From Candolleomyces eurysporus (taxonomy: Eukaryota > Basidiomycota > Agaricomycetes > Agaricales > Psathyrellaceae): a DNA stretch of 64,000 bases. Where the stretch lies: contig JANBPK010000919.1 in NCBI GenBank assembly GCA_027579435.1, positions 496,001 through 560,000 on the forward strand, written 5' to 3'. Positions 1 through 11,487 of the stretch are shown here, piece after piece (the first letter of the stretch is position 1; every line of letters begins with the position of its first letter). The notes under the pieces are model-generated. The model did no database searches and was not told the origin of the DNA. It saw only the letters and a list, made by a program, of their open reading frames with translations. A program made the position numbers and the translations under genes.

Positions 1-2598
1 CCATTGTCACCGCAGAGAATGGCAAGGAAGCTGTAGCACGGTTAGCATTATCCCAAGAGTATCTTCAGAGAAAACACACCTTTTCTTTGCCGTCTCGACC
101 GCTTTTATCATGAGTGCATTTTTCGTCCCTGGAAGCTTGACATACTCCAACTTTGGGGGAGGGGCGTGAGTGCCTGTCTGATTCGAGACCAGTTTGGGAG
201 CCTCCGAATCAGAGAGGTGGGCAGCGGTAGAAACACGATCGTCGGGGCGTCTTCCGTGCAGGGCATTGCTTNAAAAGTCGGGGTAGGAATCGTGAAGATC
301 TAGGTGTCTGAGGAACACCTTCACCAGGAAGCGAATGAGTGGAGGGCGGACCAAAAGAGGATGGAGGAGGGGGAACGTCGAAATTAGAAATGCTTCCGGG
401 TTGCGAATGGTTGGATCGAAAGGAGTATGACCTTGAGAATCGGTGAGGAGATCGTTCAGTTGCTGGAGCTGTTCTAGGAGGTTCAGGCGTCGGGTCTCCT
501 GTTGGTGATGGACTGCTAAGCAGCACGGACCAACGACGTCTGCGGCGGCGTGAGGCCGACGATTGATCTGCGGTCTGGCCCGGAGTAGACTGTCCGTTCG
601 GTATCGGATTTGAAGAAACATGATCATTGTTACTAGCAGAGAGGAGGATCGGTTCTTGGTCTTGAGTTGTACCAGGCGGGGGCAACTCGGGCAGTCTGCT
701 CTCCATAAGGGCTTGCGCAAGGCTAATGCGTCCCTCGCCATCATCGTCGTCATCTTCCTCCGGGAGGGGCGTGTTGGATCCCTGAAGGTTTTCGCGGGTT
801 GGTGAATGACTAAGAGCTTGCCGGAGTGTTAGTAATGTCGGTGCCGGGGAAGGTTCGGGAGGAGGAATATTGGAATTCGAGGTGACAAGCGTCAAATCAA
901 GGTTCGAAGGGCGATTTCGTCGCAATGTACCCGATCTAGTTCGCGTGTGAGTTGGTGCTGCTTGAGTGACCAGTGGTTGCATAGGCCCAGAGGAAGAAGC
1001 TCGATTAGCCGACAGAGATGCACTGGTTCTTTCATCTAGAGCTTGGCTTCCGCTAGCACCAGCGGCAACAATATTAATGGCTTCGTCGTCACTTGACTCA
1101 GCCCAGTCCGCTTTGGACTCGTCTTCCCGGCTCCTGGAATGGCCATCTGATGACCGCGCTACCGCAGAAAGTACGTTAGTCACTGAGGTACTTCGAGCTC
1201 GTAGCGATACAGCTGACGGTTGGGGGCGGAGATTTGTCTGAGAATCTGAATCCTCTGCACTCATATATGGGGGAGGGTGACCAGAGGGCTCGGCNGGGGG
1301 GCTGTGTGGGTATGGAAGCAGACCGGGGTTTACGGCCAGGAGGACGAGAGATGGGAGGACGCGGGATAAGGGGAACGGGAGGAGGAGAAGGAGGTAAGTT
1401 AATGGGGCCAAAGGAAGACTTGCGCAGAAAACTGCTTCGGGGCCGATCGCTTTCTCCAGGCGGTGGGGTGGAGAGACTGGTTTTTCTTGACTTTTCAGAG
1501 TCCCGAATGTCAATAGCATCGATACTTCTGATAGTTGAAGATTTCTTCATCGTCTCCCTACGTAAGCGGTCCCTCTCTCTCTTCACTTCGACATCTATCC
1601 TCCATTCTATCGCCTTCTTGACTTCTTCAAGGGCATAAACCCGCACTCCGTCCCTCCTTCCAGCTATGGCGACAAGTACACCACGGTGCTCCATCACGAC
1701 AACGCTCTTGAAATTGACGCGGCGCACCAACGCATACGGTTGAGGTGCAGGCGGCGAAATCAGTGGAAGCACATCCAACCCCTGGGAATGGCACAATAGC
1801 AGATAATGGGGAGACAAAAATGCCCCACTTGTTGGCGGCGTGCTGAAATGGGACGGGGATAGGTCAGATGTTAGGGTGGAAAGCGACAGACCCAGCTCAG
1901 AAAGTGTTGGCGGAGGAAGTGAAGGAGGAGGGGGCGAATTGGGTCGAGACGTAGCCTCTTGTGCTGGGGCAGAGCCGAATTGGCTCTGTGGGAGAGGCGA
2001 GGGTGGTGCAGCTTCTTGAATAGGGTCCCGGGGGGTAGTACTTCCAACTTCCCGGCGGTTGATGAGGTTGTTGAAAAACCCAGAGAGTCGGTTGGCAGAA
2101 CGACCCTGATGGCTATTAGCACAGAGAATGGGGACAGAATCCAGAGATATGTCAACATACCTCAACGGTGGATCTACGTCCTGCTCTACGTTGCTGCGGT
2201 TGGCTGTGTGCAGTTGGTTCTTGAAGAGTTTGACTCCGGGCAGGTGACGGAGGTAGCCGATGCGACAGTGCTGACGGGGAAGGGGAGGGCGCTGGAGAAG
2301 ATGGCTCCTGGATCATTGGGACCGGAGATTCTGTTACACGGACTATGGGCATTGAGCGCACGCTTCCAGCATCCGAGTTGTGGTCGGCTGCTGTGGAAAT
2401 GGAAGGTCCTCTGCTGGATTCAGCAACCGGGGCGACGTCTTTCGCAGATTCAGGAGCGAACTTGTCGGCTTCGTCTACATGCTCAGGCACTCTGCTGACG
2501 ACAGCAACATCCTCCATCTTTTTCGACGGATGGTCGTCGCGGCCAACGAGGAGCGCATGGGTATCACTGGAGCTGGCATTTTCATCGTCATCGGCCAT
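1..2598 (-). CDS. CNH-domain protein, 3' end beyond left edge
   Basis: Exons on the minus strand: 2598-2161, 2105-80 and 30 to beyond base 1. Introns 2160-2106 and 79-31 have GT-AG ends. The first ~240 residues are Ser/Pro-rich and probably disordered. Around residues 245-335 a citron-homology (CNH) half begins (LLLCHSQGLDVLPL, then VLVAIAGRRDGVRVYALEEV). A ~450-residue low-complexity Ser/Pro/Asp insert follows. The CNH signal resumes near residue 795 (KLEYVKLPGTKNAL, then SFLAILCGDNG across the last intron). CNH domains are beta-propellers found in Rho GEFs, Rab GEF-like proteins and kinases; the function of this one is not known. Two Ns (1295, 272) shift the frame; deleting both makes the exon lengths and phases agree. 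The start at 2598 is the first ATG of an acidic N-terminus (MADDDENASS). The gene is divergent to the dehydrogenase at 2893. Confidence 0.75.
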
Positions 2599-2892
2599 GG
2601 TATAGAGCGTCGAGTTGTTCTCTGCGCGACCGGGGCAGTTTAGGCGGATTTCATAGGTATTCTGGGGAATATCCTGGGCAGCGAGGAGGGGTTGGAAAAA
2701 GGGACAAAGAGTTTGGAAAGGAAAGTGGGAGGAGGCCTACATTTCCAGGGTATGCTTATGTCAGCATCAGCGGCGACAGGGGAATCGGTGCCTTGGTCAC
2801 ACTGCAGTACTTCGGCCGTCGCAATTCTTGGGAATCAGCCCTCCGCCCTTTTTCCTCCTCGCTGCCGGGATCCCTGTTCACCCACCAGAATC

Positions 2893-4726
2893 ATGCTCAG
2901 AGCTCTTTCGACGTCGCGGAGGGTATCCAGGCGCCTACCCCCATGCTCAAGACTGTCCTCTTCCACCGCAACGTCACCCAAACTGAACTCGGTGGCCGCG
3001 GATGATGTTGCCCATTTTTCCAAGTTCCTGGCCCCGACATCCATTGTGTCATCCCTCTCCCCAACACCTGCAACCGCAGACGAGCTTGAGCAGTTCAACG
3101 TGGACTGGATTGGACGCTTCCGTGGACAGTCCAACACCGTTTTGAAGCCAAAGACCACCGAGGAAGTCAGTCAGATCCTGAAGTGGTGCAATGAACGGAG
3201 AATAGGCGTCTGTCCTCAAGGTGGAAACACGGGCCTTGTGGGAGGAAGTGTGCCAGTCAAAGATGAAGTCATCCTCTCCCTCGCAAACATGAATAAAATC
3301 CGGTCATTCGACCCCGTTTCTGGTCAATTGCCCTCTTGTTCTAACTCTGACTTCTATTGAACTTCCCTTCCAGGAATTCTCGTCGCTGACGCAGGGTGCA
3401 TCCTCCAATCCTTGACGGATTATGTCGCTCCCCACCACCATATCATGCCCATTGATCTGGGTGCCAAAGGAAGGTGCGGGCGGAAAGCCGTTATTGTGTT
3501 CCCTGCACTCACGCTGTCTCAGCTGTCAGATCGGAGGGAACGTGGCGACGAATGCAGGAGGTCTTCGCCTCCTTCGGTACGGGTCCCTACACGGCACCGT
3601 CCTCGGTCTTGAGGTTGTCTTGCCAGATGGCACCATCCTCGACCAGCTGACAACTCTCCGAAAAGATAACACAGGTAGGTCACTCCCATCTCGTGCGTAT
3701 GGTTGGAGCTCTGAATTGGCACAGGCTACGACCTCAAACAGCTCTTCATCGGCGCAGAGGGAACTCTTGGTGTGATCACAGGTGTCTCAATTCTCACACC
3801 ACCCGCGCCGCAGGCTTCGAACAATGTCGTTCTTGCACTTCCATCCTTCAAAAACGTGCTCCCTCTGTACCAAATCGTCAAGAGGCAACTTTCCGAAGTC
3901 CTTTCAGCATTTGAATTCATCGACCGAACAGCCTACGATCTTGCTGTCAAACATGGCCAAGGCCGGGCTCTGAAAGAAGACGAGATTGAAGGGGCAGAGT
4001 GTTTCGTTCTCGTTGAAACTAGTGGCGGGCGCAGAGACCATGACGAAGAGGTTAGTTTCTCCAGTTTGAACGAGAACCCAAACTCAACATATGTGCCAGA
4101 AATTGAACGATCTTTTGGAATCGCTGTTGACAGCCGACGAGCCTCTGATAAACACCGGCGTATTGGCTCAGAATCCGGCTCAATTCATTTCTCTGTGGGC
4201 CCTTCGTGAAGGGGTCACTGAGGCCGTCTCCAAAGAAGGGAAAGCTTACAAGTATGACATTTCCATTCCTCTGTCGACATTCCAGGACGTTGTCGACCAG
4301 ACTCGCGAGCACCTCCGTGGTAAAGGCCTTCTCCATGACAAGGCAGTGAAGGCAGTTCTTGGATATGGTCATGTCGGGGACGGTCAGTTGCTTCCTGTGC
4401 TTAAGCTTTCATCGGCTCACCTTTGCATCAGGCAACTTGCACTTGAATATTGTCGCCGATGCTTTCCTTCCAGAAATCCAGGACGCTCTTGAACCCTACA
4501 TCTATGAAGTCGTTCGTACGTTGCACACCTGTCTTTACGGTATCGCTAGCTCATTAATGATTCAGAATCTCTCCGCGGCTCCATCTCTGCTGAGCATGGA
4601 ATTGGCGCAATGAAGACGCACGCGCTACCATATTCCAAGAGCCAAGTCAGCATTGACTTGATGAAGAAGATTAAAAACGTCTTCGATCCACACGGTATCA
4701 TGAACCCGTGCAAAGTCCTGGAGTGA
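2893..4726 (+). CDS. D-2-hydroxyglutarate dehydrogenase, mitochondrial FAD enzyme
   Basis: Seven exons: 2893-3322, 3374-3473, 3523-3674, 3725-4050, 4100-4382, 4432-4515, 4566-4726, giving 511 aa in frame. The protein is an FAD-linked oxidase of the D-lactate/D-2-hydroxyglutarate dehydrogenase family. Residues 1-35 are Arg/Ser-rich without acids, as in a mitochondrial presequence ([14 protein letters not shown]). The FAD-binding PCMH domain carries [13 protein letters not shown] and [12 protein letters not shown]. The C-terminal oxidase domain carries [11 protein letters not shown] and [10 protein letters not shown] and ends in FDPHGIMNP, a family signature. It should oxidise D-2-hydroxyglutarate (or D-lactate) and pass electrons to the respiratory chain. 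Substrate choice between the yeast Dld2/Dld3 and Dld1 types cannot be read from sequence alone, but the motif set matches D2HGDH/Dld2 best. Length is normal for the family. Confidence 0.9.
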
Positions 4727-4863
4727 GCATTGTTGTGGCCGTTACAATATGTACCTGTTGGAATATCTGCTTTGAAGTCCTAATTCGGTTCGGATTATTG
4801 ATGTTTGTGTACTCACGTGGGCGTGACTGTAACTACGTGACCTGTCACATGCTTTTTATACAA

Positions 4864-4872
4864 CCCTAACCC
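4864..4872 (+). promoter_or_regulatory. Telomere-repeat-like motif (telobox) upstream of Rap1
   Basis: CCCTAACCC, one and a half units of the TTAGGG-type telomere repeat, lies 61-69 bp before the Rap1 ATG, next to a T-rich TATA-like stretch (about 4853-4860). That the site is functional is inference. Confidence 0.4.
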
Positions 4873-4932
4873 AGCTCCGAGGTTTCGTTCTACCCTCAAC
4901 CTTAATCTCGGGGCATCTCGCTTTTGGGCACA

Positions 4933-6852
4933 ATGTCAATGGTGCAGTAACTACTTTCTACTTACAATAACATTCATTCTCACTCCATCGTCTATCTCTC
5001 ATCAGATATTCCAAGATAACAACGGCCAGGCCGTTAAGTTCTTCATCCAGAAGGATCTCCCTCAAGATGTGCAAGCAGAACTCTGCGAAAACATAACGGT
5101 GAGTGTTCGCCGAACATGCAAAAGCCTCAATCCTGACGTCCACGACTTAGTCCCTTGGCGGTCGCGTTGAAACCAAAGTTCCCAGAGCAGGCTTCATTCT
5201 TGTACAGCCTGGGACCCCTGAGGAAGAGCGACTCAAAGCATGTTGGCTAACGGGTGAACGCCCGGACAGATTTTTTGTCCCATACAGCTATGTGGATGCT
5301 TGCAAAGTTGCAGGAATGCTTCTGCGCCAAATATTTATCGAGAACAACCAGCCCATTCCAATGTTCATTCACCCCAGTATCGCCAATCCGAATGCCCGAA
5401 CGGCGCTCAGCCTGCGAATCATGGTATCTATTTTCATTCGCCCATAATCGCAACAGCTCGTCATTTACCTGGTTTGGATAGCATTCCGGTGGGAATCCAC
5501 ATGCATCCGCGCAGTCGGCTCGGGTCATTCTTGCGGATCCCAACACCGAGATTTTCCAAAGCCTCGTCAAGACATATCAAGGCGATCCCAACAAATATAT
5601 TGAATCCTACCTCTGGGTGAAGAAATGTATTGATAAAGGTGCTGTCACCTTCACTCCCCTCGTGTACAAGAATCCAGGCGGTCGTCGCCCTGGCGAAGAG
5701 TACGTCGCTTGATGTCGTTGAGGTCTAGTCCACCGACTCACATTCAATTATCGTAGGCGAACTCAGTTCACTGATGATGACGAGGAGAGACTCTGTCAGT
5801 GGATAGCTGACAAGATACCCTACAAAGAAACTGGAGGGCGTACAGGAAATCGGCTGTACCAGCAGCTTTGCGATCAGGTCAGTCGCACATCGCGTTATCT
5901 GTTCCTTACGCTAACCAACCTCCTACAGGCCGGGGATCCCGAATATGCATGGGTTAATCGGCATACTTGGCAGTCCTGGCGAGAACGGTACAAGAAGAAC
6001 GCCACTCGTCTCGACTCTATGATTGCGGCTATCGTGGAACAGAAACGACCTGCACATGGCGAGAAAGGACAATACGGATACGTCAGGCAACCGGAGGAAA
6101 AGCCTAAACGCACCAGAAAGAAGCGAAAGGCTGATCAACTCGACGACGGTTTCGTTCATGCTGTTGAAGGGCTCGTTGGCCTTCCTGGGATGCCTCCGAT
6201 GCCACCCAACCCTCAGATGTTGCCGCACATGGGCATGCACCAAGTTCCGAATGGCTACCCCGTTCTACCAGTGGAGCCATCGTTGCCTTCTAATTCTCAG
6301 CCTCCCCATCCTGTTGTATATGCTCCGATGGTCATGCCTCCGACATCACAACCGCAGCCGCCTCCCCCGCCTCCGCCTCAGCAAATTTCTCCTGCCGAAC
6401 ATCGAAAAAGTCCAGCACGAGAGGAAGACGAAGAGCCGGAGTGGGCTGTGAAAGTTGGGAATGCACCCCCGCCTGCCTGGGCACGGTCCACCGGAGATGG
6501 TTCCGAGCATAACCCTCAGAAAAGGCAGAAAGTGAAGTAAGTGACATCCGATTTTAATTTGAGCGAACATGATTCTAACTTTAAATGTAGCGAAGGCTCC
6601 GAAACGGAGGAAGCAGCAGCGCCCGAACAGGCTCCGCGGGCGGGGAGCGACCCCACCATCGACGCTCAGGCCTTGGTCGCGCTCGCAAGCATCCATGTCA
6701 TTGACCATACTTTGACAGAGATTGCCCGTGAGTCAAGGTTCACGGTCGAGGAGGTAAAGGAGTTCTATGACCAGTGCGGCGAAATGGAGCAGACACGGAA
6801 TCGGTTCCAGGAGATGCGGCAATTTTTGCAAGAGAAGTTCGGTATTCACTGA
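4933..6852 (+). CDS. RAP1: Rap1 telomere-binding protein homologue (BRCT-Myb)
   Basis: Exons 4933-4941, 5006-5098, 5151-5423, 5482-5699, 5757-5877, 5929-6536, 6591-6852 give 527 aa. Exon 1 holds only three codons (ATG TCA ATG), so the start depends on that 9-nt exon. Residues ~1-150 form a BRCT-like domain (IFQDNNGQAVKFFIQ; ETKVPRAGFILVQP; RFFVPYSYVDACK). Residues ~198-270 are the Rap1 Myb domain (RTQFTDDDEERLCQWI, then WVNRHTWQSWRERYKKNA). A basic patch (KPKRTRKKRK) and a Pro/Met-rich linker follow. The last ~60 residues look helical (FTVEEVKEFYDQCGEMEQT) and sit where Rap1 proteins carry the RCT protein-interaction domain. In animals and fission yeast Rap1 reaches telomeres through TRF2 or Taz1 and helps protect ends. 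Direct DNA binding here is unknown because only one Myb is seen. Confidence 0.88.
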
Positions 6853-7075
6853 TTATGTCGGTATGAACTACATGCAACGTAGCCATCAGGGGATCTATTT
6901 GATGTAATAACGCAGCATATACATGAACTTTACTTGACACCTCATTCTGGCAAGTCGAACTCTGTCAGTAACTTGTAATTTGCCGCTCGCGCAGGTGCCG
7001 AGGGACTGTCTGGCTTGCGCCTCCTAGAAAAATGGTGCTGAGCAAAAGAGGATACAACATAAGGCAGCAGTGTCC

Positions 7076-8520
7076 TTACTTTTCACCTGCAGCTGCAGAG
7101 GGAAACGATCCAAACAGATCTGGGTGCTTTGGCATGGGAGACTCTCTGCAAGGAGAACTTAGAGTCAGTAAACGAACATGTATAAGGTAATGCTGTCACT
7201 AACGTGAAATAGGGATGTTGGAGGGCCTCTTCCGCTGTTATCCTTTGCTCTGGGTCGTATGTCAGAAGAGACATGAGCAAATCGATACCATTCATAGAGA
7301 GATGAGGGAACTTTGGACGGAACTGGTCCGGTTGTGGCGATGGGAGGACAATGCTCTTGGCTAGAGGTAAGGACGTGTAATCCGGCCAAACGTTCTTGGT
7401 CGGAGGGCCTAATAGCCTGAAGATCATTGACAAGAGTTCCACCTCATTTTTGGCCTGGAAGAGGGGTTCCTTGAGGAGCAACTCGGCGAAGATGCACCCC
7501 ACCGACCACATGTCGACTGCAGTCGAGTATGTAGTGGCTCCCATTAAGATTTCTGGGGCACTGAATAGCTATCAGATGTAGAAAATTTGAGAGGCAACAG
7601 CTACTACCCACCGATACCATAATGTCACGACAAGCTGGGTCAATCCTCCCAAGCCGACTGGATCTCCAAAGCGTCGAGCAAGGCCAAAGTCCGCTACTTT
7701 AATCGTTCCACGGTTGTTCATGAGCAGATTGCTCGTTTTTAGGTCTCGATGCAGAATCCAATTTTTGTGGCAATGATTGACTGCGGACAACAATTGCAGC
7801 ATGAGGGTCTTGACTTCGGATTGCAGGAATGGCGAGGGCATCGTGGTGAGCAATGATTTGAGGTCGTGCTCAATGAAGTCCATCACGACGAAAACTCTTC
7901 CCCATGGTGAAGGTGAAGTCGCAACCACAGAAGATTGGCCGGGATGGGAAATGACTGTGATTTATACACCATAATCCTGGCAAAGAAAAGAAACCCGACA
8001 CGCACTTGGTTAAGGTTTCTCCAACCACCACCTCCCGTACTCTAACGACGTTCTCGTGCCGACAAGTCATCAGCGCGTAGATTTCCCTGAGTGCTGTTAT
8101 TGGGAAACCATTCTTCTCCTCGTCCAGCTTGAGTCTCTTCAATGCGACAATATCTCCAGTTTGCACATCCCGTGCGCGAAACACGACGCCGTAGGACCCC
8201 TCTTCGATCTGGTTCAATATCTCGTAGCACTGAGATACAGAGCGGCTCGACTGGATAGGTGGGTGTAAAGTCCGTTCAGGCACGTAGATACTGCGAGTTC
8301 TTGGTTTTGGAGGTGCTTGCTGGTCGTCTGGGGCTGCTTCGTGTTCATTGGCACGCAGCTCACCCGTTTTCCGTGACGATTTGGCCTTCGCCCGCCTCTT
8401 CTGCGGGCGAATTGGAGGCTGCAAGGTTTCGCTTTCATCTTCATGGTCCTCCCATTTGGAACGTTTCTTGGACGGCGTGGAAGGTCCTGGGTCCATGGAG
8501 ACAAGTTTCTGTTTCTGCAA
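7076..8520 (-). CDS. CDK11-type cyclin-dependent kinase
   Basis: Exons 8520-8006, 7896-7612, 7560-7204, 7145-7076 give 408 aa. The N-terminal ~95 residues are basic and contain KR-rich nuclear-localisation-like runs. The kinase domain shows the glycine loop [12 protein letters not shown], catalytic Lys in [22 protein letters not shown]-loop [16 protein letters not shown] and the C-lobe end HPYFTESPMP. The glycine loop, LKTSNLL and the tail match the CDK11 (PITSLRE) family, but the alphaC signature reads PITALRE. CDK11 kinases pair with L-type cyclins and act in transcription and pre-mRNA splicing. Intron 1 (8005-7897) is 109 nt, about twice its neighbours, and its acceptor (GGAAG) is weak; the junction is chosen because it yields [12 protein letters not shown]. 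An internal start at 8496 ([11 protein letters not shown]) is equally plausible. It converges on Rap1. Confidence 0.85.
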
Positions 8521-8672
8521 GTCCGATTCCGCTCCAAAACAAACTTGGTGAACACTCGTGCGGCCATCGGTCCGGCCAAGCCGCCCGCATCATGTACCAG
8601 GAAGGGCGGCGAGCTCGACTCTTAAAACTTGGCTTGCTATCCAAATGTTACATTGTGTTCGAGTATCGTAAG

Positions 8673-10184
8673 TTAATCCCAACTCCGCGTCTCTATGTCG
8701 AGACATTTTCTGAAATGAGACCGTGTAGCTCCTACTGGCCAGTCTTGCAATTCCCCGGGAGCGAAAAACGGCGCAACACAGGTTTGTGCGATGCTCTTGA
8801 ATAAATCTTCCAAGATCCAAGTAAGCCTTGGACCTGTCAGTTCAATAGCCGGCTCAGAATTAATTTCCAATAGTTTCACTTGGAAGCGACTGGAGCCGTT
8901 TTCACTCAGCTGGCCATCAGCAACGAGGAAATCGACACCATAAAGTTCGAACGCGTTAGGCAATGGCTATACAATCCAGTGAGCTTTCGTAGCCGATGAA
9001 ATAGGTGGCGACATACTTGGAAGTGTACGGGGCTATCGACGGCCGCTTGGAATGTTTTCCCCAAGGCATCAGAAATCTGCACTAAGATATCTTGCAAGTC
9101 GTCTGCAGTGAACGCTCGCTGACCATTGGACATGATGCGACATCCAATAAGTTCGTCGAACAATCTGACATTCTCTTCGCCGAGCTCTGTCTGCAGAGAG
9201 GTGTTGGTGAGGTGAGGCCCAAGGTCTATCTCGCCATCCTCGGTCTGCGGTTCTGTATACGGAACAGGTGCGAACAGAGCCAGGATGCGGGTGTAAACGT
9301 AGACTTTCAATGCACCCGCAGCGACACAGTATACCCGAAGGTGAAACTAGGAGAGAATCGTAAAAGATGTGCCATACAGCTCGGATTAATCCCAAACCTT
9401 GTGGCCCTCCAAAGTGCCTCTCTTCGGAGAACCCTGCAATGAAACTTCGTGCGGGTCAAATAGCAGAGGGTCTGGAAGGTATTCCTAGATGTGCAAATTT
9501 AGCCGTGCTAGAGGTCGGGATGGCAATGAAGCTACCTGGACGACAAAGTGACGGAGTTGGGATGTGACTACCGCCGTGGCTGAGGCTTTCGCCTGCTCTT
9601 CCGAATCGTCGTCCGATTCTTCATCAGATTCAAATCCTTCGAAAATTTCTTGAAGCTGCTCCTTGGAATTGAAGATTCTGATACCCATTCCTCGATCGGC
9701 CATCCCACTGGCCAGAGAAACAAAATCATCGTCGGAACGTGTTGCAGCTGCAGATAATTACTGACGGCTTCAAAATCCACCAGGAATCACCGCCGTCGAG
9801 TTTTTCTCCGAGCTCCCAGAGCTCGTCAGTCCACATTTCATCGAGCTCATCGGCAAAGGATATTTCGAGCTCATAAGTAGCCGGGATTGCTCTCTTCAGA
9901 GGGGAGTCCGGGTGCTTGGTCAAATAGGCATGGATGACACGCGAAAGGAAATGCTTTCGGATAAGAGCTTTTCGGAACGTGTAGCTTGAGGATAAAACTT
10001 GTTTCGGTCGGGTAAGGCCCTGCTCGTGATCGATGCTGTCATATGTAGACCACTGAAGTACATTTCCGGTTTGGATGGCAGAATCCACATGTGTCGGACT
10101 GAGGTCCTTGAGGGCGTTGCGAACGAGAGAGGCCGTTAAAGGCGCGTCGGGCCAGTCGATAAACGCGGAGAAAGAGGAAGCCAT
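8673..10184 (-). CDS. Tubulin-tyrosine-ligase-family protein
   Basis: Exons 10184-9766, 9707-9536, 9484-9398, 9346-9017, 8966-8673 give 433 aa. The TTL fold, an ATP-grasp ligase fold, is shown by the N-terminal INxW-like FIDWPDAPLT, WILKPGMADRGMGIRIF (nucleotide-binding segment), GHKFHLRVYCVAAG, and the ATP-grasp end with VDFLVADGQ and LLEINSEPAIE. The E-x-N in the last motif is the metal-binding pair expected of an active ligase. The closest known fungal proteins are TTL-domain proteins such as yeast Pby1, but the SurE-like N-terminal half of Pby1 is not present here. The amino acid ligated and its target are unknown. The start at 10184 (MASSFSAF) is preferred over the upstream in-frame ATG at 10289, which would run into the divergent Mmm1 gene. 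Confidence 0.82.
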
Positions 10185-10278
10185 GCGTGGGACTTGCACG
10201 GCTGGCCCGTGATTTTGTACTTCGCACTCGTCAGAATCATAGAAACCATTGCCAGATAGACCCTGGTCCTGGCCCGCA
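10185..10278. promoter_or_regulatory. Short divergent promoter, TTL-like / MMM1
   Basis: Only 94 bp separate the two start codons, so both 5' leaders and core promoters must lie here or overlap coding sequence. No TATA box is evident. Confidence 0.4.
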
Positions 10279-11365
10279 ATGACGACCAACTACATCTTCT
10301 CGCTGCAGCCAACATTCACCCAGGGTCTAATTCTCGGCCAGCTGTCCGTTCTTTTCCTACTCGGCGCCATTCTCAGATATCTCTTCTTCGACTCCAGCGA
10401 GAACCCCTTCGAAACAACTTCTTATCACCCTCAGTTCGACAGGAACTCGTTGCTGCGAAAGCAGAACATAGAGACGCAACCAAAATCTGGCTCAGAGGAA
10501 CCAGAGTCTCTGGAATGGTTCAATGTACTGCTCCGCCAGGTGAATATGCTTCCGAACATCCTTCGCGTGCCCATCTTATGCTGCTTCTAGATTGTCGACG
10601 TCTACCGGTCCAAGTTGCGCGACGATTTGCCTGGGCTGGAGGGAGACGAAATTGCACGGCAAAGAATAGAGGCATTTGCCAATAAAATACGCCCTGCCGG
10701 GTTCCTGGTGCGTGCTATGTGCACTCTTCTGTCATTAGCGCTTAAGTTCTGTGCACTAGGACCAAATCAAGATACATTCTGTTGACCTCGGTGTCTCTGC
10801 TCCTACTCTGTACAATGCTCGCTTGAGACCGACACAACCAGAAGGCTCACCATTACCTCAGGCACGCGCTTTGCCGTTCCCAATGAACCCGTGTTTCTAA
10901 CCCTTGCTGCAGGAACTGGAGTTCGACGCCGTTTATGAAGACACGTTGTCGATATCGCTTTCGACATCTTATCTCTTCAATTACCCTACTACTTCTTTCG
11001 CCCGTATGCCCGTTTCCTTGACAATATCCCTTTCCCAATTCAAGTCCTCTGTAAGTCTATACGCGCTTTCAATATTCCCGGTATAACTCACGGTCTATTA
11101 CCAGGTGTCCATTATACCCCCTCCCGCCGGCGCATCCGCCCCAGTTTTGACCTTCAGCATATCGCCCAACTTCGTACTCGATCTAACGACGACCTCGCTC
11201 ATGGGCAGCCGGGCAAAACTAGCCAACGTTCCAAAACTTCATGAACTGATCCAACACCAAGTGCGCCGTGTTCTTGCTGCTCGGGCGACTTGGAAGGTCG
11301 TTCTACCAGGCCTTGCAAGCGTCGCGGAGGTCAAGAAGGAGCTCAAAAAAGAGCAGCTATCATAG
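10279..11365 (+). CDS. MMM1: Mmm1, ERMES ER-mitochondria tether subunit
   Basis: Exons 10279-10539, 10591-10707, 10760-10861, 10913-11050, 11105-11365 give 292 aa. After a short lumenal start comes one membrane segment at residues ~15-35 (GLILGQLSVLFLLGAILRYL), then the SMP lipid-transfer domain: WFNVLLRQIVDVYR, IKIHSVDLGVSAPTL, SISLSTSYLFNYP, ARMPVSLTISL. Mmm1 is the ER-anchored core of the ERMES complex (with Mdm12, Mdm34, Mdm10) that moves phospholipids between ER and mitochondria. Length and topology are normal. Intron 3 (10862-10912) begins with GC: exon 3 ends at LPQ and exon 4 starts ELEFDAVYEDT, which gives a normal SMP domain, whereas reading through meets a stop after 18 codons. The gene converges on the hydrolase-like gene. 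Confidence 0.92.
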
Positions 11366-11487
11366 ATACACACCCTGAAAACATACATTACTAGTCGCCT
11401 ACTTTATGTAAGTTAGAACGGATACCCATAGTGCGCTGTAGATTACTGCTGAAGCCCTTGTAATCACTATAATTACCCCTCTTGAAA

